DNA from: Actinomycetales bacterium
Lineage (GTDB): Bacteria; Actinomycetota; Actinomycetes; Actinomycetales; Dermatophilaceae
Assembly (NCBI GenBank): GCA_016715285.1
Contig: JADKAO010000003.1
Span: forward strand, 310,001 to 374,000
DNA: 64,000 bases
Direction: 5' to 3'
In this document: positions 28,749-37,555 of the stretch, piece after piece
Layout of the letters: every line of letters begins with the position of its first letter
Position numbering within the stretch: the first letter of the stretch is position 1
The notes under the pieces: generated by a model
Database searches by the model: none
What the model was told of the DNA's origin: nothing
The model's input: only the letters and a program-made list of their open reading frames with translations
Translations under genes and position numbers: made by a program

Positions 28749-29381
28749 GTGGTGAGCCACGGACACGAGGTCGTCATGGCCGGCGCGCCGATGCCCGGCG
28801 GGTTGGACGATCACATTTACAACCGACTCCTCAAGGAGCGGATCATTTTCCTCGGCTCCGAGGTGCGCGACGAAAACGCCAATGCGATCTGCGCGCAAAT
28901 GCTGCTGTTGGCGGCTGAGGACCCTGAGAAGGACATCTGGCTCTACATCAACTCGCCGGGTGGCTCGGTGACCGCTGGCATGGCGATCTTCGACACCATG
29001 CAGTGGGTGCCCAATGACGTCGCCACGGTCGCGATGGGCATGGCGGCCTCGATGGGTCAGTTCCTCCTGTCGGCAGGCACGCCGGGCAAGCGATATGCGA
29101 CGCCGCACGCGCGAGTCATGATGCACCAGCCCTCGGGCGGCATCGGTGGCACCGCGTCGGACATCAAGATCCAGGCCGAGCAGATGCTGCACATCAAGAA
29201 GCAGATGGCCGAGCTCATTGCCGAGCACACGGGCCAGCCGTTGGAGCAGATCGAGCGCGACTCTGATCGCGACCGGTGGTTCACCGCGACCGAGGCCAAG
29301 GAATACGGCTTCGTCGACCACGTGGTCGAGCGCGCCACCAATGCCGGTCCGCGTGCGGCCAACCCGCTGACCCACGACTGA
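28749..29381 (+). CDS. clpP1: ATP-dependent Clp protease proteolytic subunit 1
   Basis: 210 residues from GTG 28749 (or the next codon, GTG 28752). Serine protease subunit that forms the tetradecameric chamber with ClpP2. The nucleophile Ser is in GMAASMGQFLL, the His in VMMHQPSGGIGG and the Asp in SDRDRWFTA; NSPGGSVTAGMAIFDTMQ is the typical oxyanion-side motif. 38 bases separate it from clpP2. In actinobacteria both ClpPs are needed for an active enzyme. Confidence 0.96.
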   Translation: MVSHGHEVVMAGAPMPGGLDDHIYNRLLKERIIFLGSEVRDENANAICAQMLLLAAEDPEKDIWLYINSPGGSVTAGMAIFDTMQWVPNDVATVAMGMAASMGQFLLSAGTPGKRYATPHARVMMHQPSGGIGGTASDIKIQAEQMLHIKKQMAELIAEHTGQPLEQIERDSDRDRWFTATEAKEYGFVDHVVERATNAGPRAANPLTHD

Positions 29382-29419
29382 CCAGCGACTGACGCCAGAG
29401 ACGAGAGAGACGACAGGGC

Positions 29420-30115
29420 ATGAACATGAGCTTTGACCAGTCCGGGCGCCTTTCGCTGCCCGCCTCGGCGCGCGGCACGGCATACCCCTCGTATGCCGCC
29501 CCGACGAGCCGCTACATCCTGCCGCAGTTCGAGGAGCGCACCTCCTACGGCATGAAGCGGCTCGACCCCTACACGAAGATGTTCGAGGACCGCATCATCT
29601 TCCTCGGTGTGCAGGTCGATGACGCGTCAGCCGACGACATCATCGCCCAGCTCATCGTGTTGGAGTCGCAGGACCCTGACCGCGACATCCTCATGTACAT
29701 CAACTCACCCGGTGGCTCGTTCACCGCGATGACAGCGATCTACGACACGATGCAATACATCCGGCCTGATGTGCAGACCTTTGTGGTCGGGCAAGCGGCT
29801 TCTGCCGCAGCGGTTTTGCTGGGGGCGGGTGCTCCGGGCAAACGGTTTGCACTGCCGAACGCACGGATCTTGATCCACCAGCCGGCCCTCGCCGGTGGCG
29901 ACTACGGCCAGGCCTCGGACATCGAGATCCAGGCCAACGAGGTGCTGCGCATGCGCACGTGGCTCGAGGACACGCTCGCTCACCACACCGGGCGCACGTC
30001 CGAGCAGATCGCCCGCGACATCGAGCGCGACAAGATCCTGTCGTCGGCCGAGGCCAAGGAGTACGGCCTCATCGACGAGGTCCTGATGTCACGCAAGGCG
30101 TCCGCGCAGTCCTAG
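29420..30115 (+). CDS. clpP2: ATP-dependent Clp protease proteolytic subunit 2
   Basis: 231 residues, ATG 29420. Catalytic Ser in GQAASAAAVLLGAG, His in ILIHQPALAGG, Asp in ERDKILSSAEAKEYGLIDEV. The N-terminal about 30 residues before SRYILPQFEERTSYG form an extension typical of actinobacterial ClpP2 propeptides; here it contains AYPSYAAP, encoded by an inverted pair of the dispersed octamer (29478-29485 and 29491-29498). Followed by a strong terminator. Confidence 0.96.
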   Translation: MNMSFDQSGRLSLPASARGTAYPSYAAPTSRYILPQFEERTSYGMKRLDPYTKMFEDRIIFLGVQVDDASADDIIAQLIVLESQDPDRDILMYINSPGGSFTAMTAIYDTMQYIRPDVQTFVVGQAASAAAVLLGAGAPGKRFALPNARILIHQPALAGGDYGQASDIEIQANEVLRMRTWLEDTLAHHTGRTSEQIARDIERDKILSSAEAKEYGLIDEVLMSRKASAQS

Positions 30116-30130
30116 CCCGAAAAGCAACAC

Positions 30131-30187
30131 CCACATGCAGGTATGCCGTGCCGCCACGAGTTGGGGGCACGGCATACCTGCATGTGG
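30131..30187. terminator. clpP2 terminator built from an inverted octamer pair
   Basis: A perfect 22-bp stem (30131-30152 and 30166-30187) with a 13-nt loop, followed by GGTTTT. The centre of each arm is one copy of GTATGCCG (30141-30148) or CGGCATAC (30170-30177), flanked by extra complementary bases. Placed 15 bases after the clpP2 stop. Confidence 0.9.
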
Positions 30188-30321
30188 GGTTTTGCAGCCC
30201 GTGGCTGTCAGCCCTGAGCGGACAAGGAGGCGAAGCGGGCGCGCCTCGCGTGTAATAGGAGGCAATGACGCACAGGGGAAGGTAGCGTCAGTGGGGTCGT
30301 TGGTCAGATGAGAGGACAGCC

Positions 30322-31602
<1,281 letters not shown>

Positions 31603-31604
31603 GG

Positions 31605-31979
31605 TCAACCCCTCGCGGCTGACCCCGAGCGTCGGCGCTTGGGAGTAGGACCTCGATCGACAAAGAGCCACTGATCGGGGAGTTCTTTCCCCGGCTGCCA
31701 CGCGTACTCCGGCAATGCGAGCCCACGTTCGATGCCCACGATGTCCGTTGGCGCGAGGGTCCACGACTCGACATCGACGCGATCAGCGTCAGCGTGGTCA
31801 GTCCACACGCGTGGGAATCCTCGCGGCCGCACCATGACGTCGAGCGCTCCTCCGGCCGAACTCGCATCAGCCTGCAGCCACGCGAACTCGCCAGCTGCAT
31901 GCGGCCCGTCGACGACGGCAACGAGACGCACGGTGCGAGGCTGATCCCACCCGTAGTGCTCCACACTGCCTAGCTTCAT
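31605..31979 (-). CDS. Small hypothetical protein
   Basis: 124 residues from ATG 31979 (a GTG one codon earlier is also possible). No family recognised. It starts MKLGSVEHYGWDQPRTVRLV, has an acidic/aromatic composition with several Trp (WTDHADADRVDVESW) and a basic C-terminal tail (PTPKRRRSGSAARG). No signal peptide or membrane segment. It ends 2 bases from the clpX stop on the opposite strand and opens the accessory stretch between clpX and valS. The base composition and coding pattern look normal for the window. Confidence 0.55.
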   Translation of the reverse strand: MKLGSVEHYGWDQPRTVRLVAVVDGPHAAGEFAWLQADASSAGGALDVMVRPRGFPRVWTDHADADRVDVESWTLAPTDIVGIERGLALPEYAWQPGKELPDQWLFVDRGPTPKRRRSGSAARG

Positions 31980-32126
31980 CACGACTCCATCCTCGCTGCA
32001 GGTTGCTTGCAGGTTGCCCGCAGAACGTGTCTCGGTCGGTGTCGTGGCCGTCCAGAACCAGCACGCCGATCCTCGGGCGCTGACGCACCGTTGCTAGCAT
32101 CCCTCAGGTCCCTGAAAGGCGGCGAG

Positions 32127-32774
32127 ATGACGACACCATTCGGCCTTGTCGTCGGGCAGCGCAGCCCGGTTCAAGGCGGCGAGACAACGTGTGGCCCCGC
32201 TGCGCTCACGGTCGCCAGGATGCTCGCCGATCCAGTTGTGGCGCAATGGATTATCACTGGAGCGTCAGCCGCTAACGCTTTTGGTGATCTCAGCGGGGAC
32301 TCGCCATCGGCGCGGTTCACGGCATACGAGCGCCTTGTGCATCGCCGGGTGACGCGCGCTGCCGCGCCCGGTGGGGGGTGGCAGCTTCCGTGGCCGCGCG
32401 CGTTAGGCACGCCGCCTTGGGCAGTATGCCGTGAGCTTGAGACGATTGCTGGCGGTCGACGGGTGCGTTATCGCTGGGTCGTGATCCGGGGGAGGTCACG
32501 CACTCGCCAGCAGGAGGTGTTGGCCCACTGGGCGCGACACCTCACGCCCGGTCAGCCAGGCGTGCTGTACGTCGGTCACTCATGGTTGCCACGACACATC
32601 GTGCTCGCGGTGCCCACGGACGGCGGGACGGTGATCTACAACCCGGCAACAGGGGGCGTGACTCTCCTTGATCTCACGGACGGCAGCGTGTCGTGGATGG
32701 CCGGGTCAGGGTGGCCGATTGCCTGGTTTGCGGTGGCTGCCGTCGGAGCCACGCCCAGTCACACCACGGTTTAG
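32127..32774 (+). CDS. Putative papain-fold (C39-like) cysteine peptidase
   Basis: 215 residues, ATG 32127 with GGCGAG just upstream. The start VGQRSPVQGGETTCGPAALT places Cys22 in a T-C-G-P-A motif like C39 and related bacteriocin-processing or house-cleaning peptidases. His157 in LPRHIVLAV and Asn172 in VIYNPATGG follow in the papain order Cys-His-Asn, with spacing compatible with a catalytic triad. A central basic segment (RRVRYRWVVIRGRSRTRQQE) is unusual. No signal peptide. Substrate unknown. Located in the insert between clpX and valS, before a type VII-like trio; it could process or act with those products. Confidence 0.55.
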   Translation: MTTPFGLVVGQRSPVQGGETTCGPAALTVARMLADPVVAQWIITGASAANAFGDLSGDSPSARFTAYERLVHRRVTRAAAPGGGWQLPWPRALGTPPWAVCRELETIAGGRRVRYRWVVIRGRSRTRQQEVLAHWARHLTPGQPGVLYVGHSWLPRHIVLAVPTDGGTVIYNPATGGVTLLDLTDGSVSWMAGSGWPIAWFAVAAVGATPSHTTV

Positions 32775-33271
32775 CGCTGATCCGGCAGCTCAGTCGGTGG
32801 CTCATCTGCCGGTGCAGCCGTTGCCTCTGCGACCAAGGTGGCGTAACCCCGGTTGGCGCGTCGGGCTTCGGCAACACAGAGTGCGGCCGCGCCCAGCGGA
32901 AGGAGCACGATGACCCGCTGGGGCCAGGAGCCCTGCGCGAAGCCCAGCGTCGCCACCGCAGTCACGACGAGCCCGCCCACGACCAGGAGGGTCGCGGCAA
33001 CCCGCGAGATCGCGCGATCCCGGGTCGGTTTCGTCGCGGCGAGGAACGCGCCCCCGGTCATCAAGGCAAAGGACAACAGAGCGCCCCCGACGCCGGTCAA
33101 GACAAAGCAGGCAGCAGTCGCTTTGTCCCGATCGGCCGGCTTGGCCGTCAGCGTGAGCGCAAAGACACCGGCGGCGAGGAAGACGACGGCCGCAAGGAGC
33201 ACCACCGAGACCGTGACCCACCCCGCCGTACTTGGTTGACGGTGAGGCGCCCCTGCGCGGTTGTGTGCCAT
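32771..33271 (-). CDS. Four-helix membrane protein of unknown function
   Basis: 166 residues with four hydrophobic stretches (about residues 20-43, 53-80, 90-112, 117-133) and short charged ends; N-terminus polar, C-terminal tail acidic (DEPPTELPDQR). No family recognised; it resembles small integral membrane proteins often found with type VII-like cassettes. Its stop overlaps the stop of the peptidase-like gene (tail to tail). Confidence 0.55.
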   Translation of the reverse strand: MAHNRAGAPHRQPSTAGWVTVSVVLLAAVVFLAAGVFALTLTAKPADRDKATAACFVLTGVGGALLSFALMTGGAFLAATKPTRDRAISRVAATLLVVGGLVVTAVATLGFAQGSWPQRVIVLLPLGAAALCVAEARRANRGYATLVAEATAAPADEPPTELPDQR

Positions 33272-33421
33272 GGGCCCATCTAACAGCGAAGTGTCATCAG
33301 GCGACGACGCTAGCTTCGGTGCGTCCGCAGCTGGTCAAGCGCGCGTCGGGTGAGGTTGGATCCAGAGGTGGATCGGCGGCGATAGGGTGCGGAAGCCAAC
33401 ATCCGATCTCAGGGGGATCAC

Positions 33422-33763
33422 ATGGTCGATTTTCGAGTACAAGAACAGGGGCTGCGGGATTTCGCGACGCAGCTTGAAGTGCTGGAGGCCGCCTCACGCA
33501 GGGCCGTGGCCTACACCGACCACACCAACATGAGTGCCCAGTCCATGTCTGGCTCGGTGCTTCAACGGGTGGTAGAGGCCTGCCACGCCGTTCAACCGAC
33601 GCTGTCTAGCGTCTTTGAGCGGCTCTACGACCTGTCTGGACGGGGCGCTGACGAGATCCGCCGATCGGCGACGTACTACGAGAAAGCCACCGACCAAGCG
33701 GCTGCCGAGTACGAGCGGCAACAGATGGCGCCTCAGCCGATCCGGCAGGGGGGACCCCGATGA
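33422..33763 (+). CDS. EspC/WXG100-like small protein (type VII secretion family)
   Basis: 113 residues, predicted all-helical; starts MVDFRVQEQGLRDFATQLEV and contains the block LSGRGADEIRRSATYYEKAT characteristic of EspC-type (PF10824) small proteins that pair with larger substrates. AGGGGG lies 6 bases before the ATG. No exact YxxxD/E match is present; YYEKATD is near it. The TGA overlaps the start of the next gene (ATGA), so the trio 33422-34841 is one translational unit. Confidence 0.65.
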   Translation: MVDFRVQEQGLRDFATQLEVLEAASRRAVAYTDHTNMSAQSMSGSVLQRVVEACHAVQPTLSSVFERLYDLSGRGADEIRRSATYYEKATDQAAAEYERQQMAPQPIRQGGPR

Positions 33764-34482
33764 ACGATCCCAGCACCCTGCTCGTCACCCCTGTGGCTCA
33801 AGAAATTGTGCCGGACTTCATCGACCGGGTCCTGCGCGCCCCGGACTGGCTGTCACCGAGCCACTGGCTCTTTTGGATCGTCGAACAGCTCGGCGGCGCC
33901 AACCTGTCGGCTGACATGGCGAAGTTCGCAGCGGGTGACTGGAGCGTCGTCGGGCGCGCCTCAGACGCGCTGACTCACCTCGGCAACTTCACCACGGCCG
34001 CCGCTAACGGCATCCGGGAAGATGCCCGCCCGCTTGACGCAGCCTGGGACGGGTATGCCGCGGACGCCGCCCAGAGCTACTTCGCTCACCTTGCGACGGT
34101 CTTGGGTGAGATGGAGAAGGAGCTTGACCGCATGTCTGCAGACTTGCGCGAGACGGCCTTCGGGATCAAGTCCGTGTGCGAGGCGATCGCGAGCAGCATC
34201 GAAGCGCTCTACGACGTCGTCATTGCACTCAACGTCGAGGCCGCCTGCGCGATCGCTGGCGCCGAAACGGTCGTCATCAGCCTCATTTGTGGCGGCATCG
34301 GGCTGATCACTGCCGCCGAAGGAGTCCGGTTGGTCCTGGCAATCGGTGAGGGCTGGGGCAAGGCGATGCTTTTGGCCGACGCTATCGGCGGGATCATCGC
34401 AGCCAGCCTGGGGACGCTGCAGAGTCTCCATGCAGTCCGGATGCCGGGCAGCTACGTCAACGAAGGAATCCCAGCCTCATGA
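33760..34482 (+). CDS. WXG-domain protein, likely partner of the EspC-like protein
   Basis: 240 residues. The middle (about residues 85-150) holds a WXG-type helical hairpin with LDAAWDGYAADAAQSYFAHL, where WDG is the turn tripeptide, followed by a hydrophobic C-terminal half (AAEGVRLVLAIGEGWG, ADAIGGIIAASLG) that may insert in a membrane. This layout occurs in actinobacterial T7SS-like substrates encoded after a small EspC-like gene. Overlaps both neighbours by 4 bases. Confidence 0.65.
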   Translation: MNDPSTLLVTPVAQEIVPDFIDRVLRAPDWLSPSHWLFWIVEQLGGANLSADMAKFAAGDWSVVGRASDALTHLGNFTTAAANGIREDARPLDAAWDGYAADAAQSYFAHLATVLGEMEKELDRMSADLRETAFGIKSVCEAIASSIEALYDVVIALNVEAACAIAGAETVVISLICGGIGLITAAEGVRLVLAIGEGWGKAMLLADAIGGIIAASLGTLQSLHAVRMPGSYVNEGIPAS

Positions 34483-34841
34483 CCGCAGACTCGACCGACC
34501 AGCCGGCGCCCCTGTTGCCGACCTTCGCCAACAACCCGGGGGCGGATTACCGGCTGCGGCGCTCGCTCGGGCGATTGCGGGACCAGACCTCCAACGAGTC
34601 TTTGCGCCGCAAGATCAACGACGTGTTAGAGGGCAGGTCGACCCTGCGCGCACTGTCTGATGACCCGGAGTTCCAGGAGTTCACGAGGCCTCGAGCGCAG
34701 CGCACCTTCTCGGTCTGGAGCCGCATGGACCAAGCCGACAAGGACAAGCTCGTCGAAGAAGCACAGGCCCAACACGAAGCGCGACTTGCGCGTGCCAAAG
34801 CAGCTGGCTCGCGCGACGCATACTTCGACGACAACGAATAG
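34479..34841 (+). CDS. Small charged protein in the type VII-like trio
   Basis: 120 residues, no membrane segment, highly charged C-terminal half (MDQADKDKLVEEAQAQHEARLARAKAAG). No family recognised. It is co-translated with the WXG-domain gene by an ATGA overlap, which suggests a dedicated role, such as chaperone, immunity or cytoplasmic partner for the pair; that is inference from position only. Confidence 0.55.
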   Translation: MTADSTDQPAPLLPTFANNPGADYRLRRSLGRLRDQTSNESLRRKINDVLEGRSTLRALSDDPEFQEFTRPRAQRTFSVWSRMDQADKDKLVEEAQAQHEARLARAKAAGSRDAYFDDNE

Positions 34842-34864
34842 GTGGCAGGGCGGGGAGAGCCCCG

Positions 34865-37480
34865 TTAGCGAGGTGTTTTCTCCACCGGGACGAGGGTCGC
34901 GTCCCGGACCTCGATTGCCTCGGAGACGGCATACGTGAGGATGCCGATGCGTCCGGTCGCGCGGAGGTCACCTTCTGCAGCCCGCACCGCATCGAGAACC
35001 GACGCCGGGCCCGCGAGGGTCATCGACGGGATTTCGGCGCGCATGCCGACCTTGGCTTCGGACTTGGTCTTGCGGACTGCGGCGAGGGCCTGACCCACTC
35101 CTGCCAGGAGCCCGGTGTTACCCGAGGGCCCCTCCGTGAGGGCATCGCCCGGCGACGGCCACGGTTGACGATGCACCGAGCCGGACTTCCACCACGACCA
35201 CACCTCTTCGGTGACATAGGGCAGGATCGGCGCAAAGAGCCGCAGGAGCACATCGAGCGCGATCCGCAGCGCTGCGCGAGCCGATGCCGCAGGCGCCTCG
35301 CCCTGCCCACCGTAGGCCCGGTCCTTGACGAGTTCGAGGTAGTCGTCGCAGAACGTCCAGAAGAATGACTCGGTGAGCTCAAGCGAGCGGGTGTAGTCCC
35401 ACCCCTCGAAACCCGTTGTCGCAGAACGCACCACGTCAGCAAGTGCAGCGAGCATCGACAGGTCGAGCGGCTCCGTGACAGAAGCCGCGAGGTCACCCTC
35501 AACCTCGCCAAACGAGAGCGCGAACTTGCTCGCGTTGAGGATCTTGATGGCGAGCCGCCGACCGACCTTGATCTGACCGGGGTCAAAGGCAGCATCCGTG
35601 CCGAGCCGTCCGGAGGCTGCCCAATAGCGCACCGCGTCAGCCGAATGCTCGATGACGAGCGCCTCGGGCGTCACGACATTGCCCTTGGACTTGCTCATCT
35701 TCTTGCGGTCGGGGTCGAGGATCCACCCCGAAATCGCGGCATTGGTCCACGGCACCGAGCCGTGCTCGTGGTGCGCGCGAACGATGGTCGCAAAAAGCCA
35801 CGTGCGGATGATGTCGTGCGCCTGCGGACGGACATCCATGGGGAAGATCGCCCCAAAGAGCTCTGGGTCGCCGCGCCAGCCGCCAGCAATCTGCGGGGAG
35901 AGTGATGACGTCGCCCACGTGTCCATGACATCGGGATCGCCGACGAAACCACCCGGCATACCGCGCTGCGCCTCATCGAATCCTGCCGGTGCCTGGGCAG
36001 CCGGGTCGACCGGTAGCTGGTCCTCAGCGGGCACGAGCGGGTGCGCGTAGTCGGGTTCGCCGTCGGCGTCGAGGGGGTACCACACCGGGATCGGCACACC
36101 GAAGAACCGCTGCCGGGAGACCAACCAATCGCCATTGAGGCCCTGGACCCAGTTCTCGTAGCGCGCCCGCATGAAGCCCGGGTGGAAGTCGATCTCGCGA
36201 CCGCGCTCGACCAGTGCCGCATTGAGGTCGGAGTCACGGCCGCCATTGCGGATGTACCACTGACGCGAGGTCACGATCTCCAGGGGCTTCTCGCCGCGCT
36301 CATAGAAGTTGGCCTTGCGCTGGGTGGGGGTGGGTTCGCCGTCGAGGTCGCCGGACTCCCGCAGGGCGCTCACGATCGCTTCGCGGGCAGCGTATGCCGT
36401 TGCGCCGGTGAGTTTCGCGGCATACAGGTCGGCGCCCTCACCGCGGAGCCACTCAGGCGTCTCGCGCTGGAGGCGACCCGTGCGGGTGATGATCGAGCGC
36501 ATCGGCAACTGCAACTCACGCCACCAGATGACGTCGGTGAGGTCACCGAAGGTGCAGCACATCGCGATGCCAGCGCCCTTGTCGGGCTCGGCGGCGGGGT
36601 GGGGGAGGACGGGCAGCTCGACGCCGAAAAGGGGCGAGCGCACGGTCGTGCCAAAGAGCGGCTGATAGCGCTCGTCGTCCGGGTGCGCGATCAGGGCCAC
36701 ACACGCGGGGATGAGCTCGGGGCGGGTGGTCTCGATGAAGATCGGGCCGCCTGCGCCATGGAAGGCCACCCGGTGATAGGCACCCGGGTAGTCGCGGGCT
36801 TCGAGTTCGGCCTGGGCCACAGCCGTCTGGAAGGTGACATCCCAGAGCCCGGGAGCCTCGGCCGAATAGGCCTCTCCCCGAGCAAGATTGCGCAGGAACG
36901 CTTGCTGCGCAGTCGCCCGAGAGTGCTCATCGATGGTGCGATAGGAGATGTCCCAGTCGAGCGAAAAACCCATCCGACGGAAGAGTGCCTCAAACGCCTG
37001 CTCGTCCATCACGGTCAGCTCGTCGCACAACTCGATGAAGTTCTGCCGGCTGATCGGCACTTCGTCAGCAGCCTTGGTCGAGGTGCGATTGCCGTTGAAC
37101 GGCGGCACAAACGACGGGTCGTAGTGCAGCGCTGCGTCGCCGCGCACACCGTAGTAGTTCTGGACCCGCTTCTCGGTCGGCAGCCCGTTGTCGTCCCAGC
37201 CGATCGGGTAGAAAACCTCGAGGCCCGCCATCCGCTTGTATCGAGCCATGCAGTCGGTGTGCGTGTAGGAGAACACGTGCCCCATGTGCAGCGAGCCCGA
37301 TGCGGTCGGCGGGGGAGTGTCGATCGAGAAGATCTGGCTGCGAGGGCCGGCGAGGGCGCGCTCACGGTCAAACCGGTAGGTGCCTTCGGCCTGCCATACC
37401 TGTCCCCACTTCTCTTCGAGGCCATCGAGCGTCGGACGCTCAGGGATCGAAGTGGGACGTGCGGCAGGCGTGCTAGTCAT
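34865..37480 (-). CDS. valS: Valyl-tRNA synthetase
   Basis: 871 residues. Class I synthetase charging tRNA-Val, with an editing domain that removes threonyl-tRNA. The HIGH motif is SGSLHMGHVFSYT (about residue 60), the editing region begins GGPIFIETTRPELIPACVAL, and the KMSKS motif is DRKKMSKSKGNVV. It is the shorter bacterial form found in many actinobacteria, without a long C-terminal coiled coil. I chose ATG 37480 because GGGAAG sits about 9 bases upstream; ATG 37489 is too close to that site. 23 bases separate its stop from the convergent trio. Confidence 0.96.
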   Translation of the reverse strand: MTSTPAARPTSIPERPTLDGLEEKWGQVWQAEGTYRFDRERALAGPRSQIFSIDTPPPTASGSLHMGHVFSYTHTDCMARYKRMAGLEVFYPIGWDDNGLPTEKRVQNYYGVRGDAALHYDPSFVPPFNGNRTSTKAADEVPISRQNFIELCDELTVMDEQAFEALFRRMGFSLDWDISYRTIDEHSRATAQQAFLRNLARGEAYSAEAPGLWDVTFQTAVAQAELEARDYPGAYHRVAFHGAGGPIFIETTRPELIPACVALIAHPDDERYQPLFGTTVRSPLFGVELPVLPHPAAEPDKGAGIAMCCTFGDLTDVIWWRELQLPMRSIITRTGRLQRETPEWLRGEGADLYAAKLTGATAYAAREAIVSALRESGDLDGEPTPTQRKANFYERGEKPLEIVTSRQWYIRNGGRDSDLNAALVERGREIDFHPGFMRARYENWVQGLNGDWLVSRQRFFGVPIPVWYPLDADGEPDYAHPLVPAEDQLPVDPAAQAPAGFDEAQRGMPGGFVGDPDVMDTWATSSLSPQIAGGWRGDPELFGAIFPMDVRPQAHDIIRTWLFATIVRAHHEHGSVPWTNAAISGWILDPDRKKMSKSKGNVVTPEALVIEHSADAVRYWAASGRLGTDAAFDPGQIKVGRRLAIKILNASKFALSFGEVEGDLAASVTEPLDLSMLAALADVVRSATTGFEGWDYTRSLELTESFFWTFCDDYLELVKDRAYGGQGEAPAASARAALRIALDVLLRLFAPILPYVTEEVWSWWKSGSVHRQPWPSPGDALTEGPSGNTGLLAGVGQALAAVRKTKSEAKVGMRAEIPSMTLAGPASVLDAVRAAEGDLRATGRIGILTYAVSEAIEVRDATLVPVEKTPR

Positions 37481-37555
37481 GCCGAGCATCTTCCCAGAAG
37501 CGCGACCTGAGCCTGAACATGTTTAGCGCGGGCCCGAGGGGTGAACTGCGAGCGT

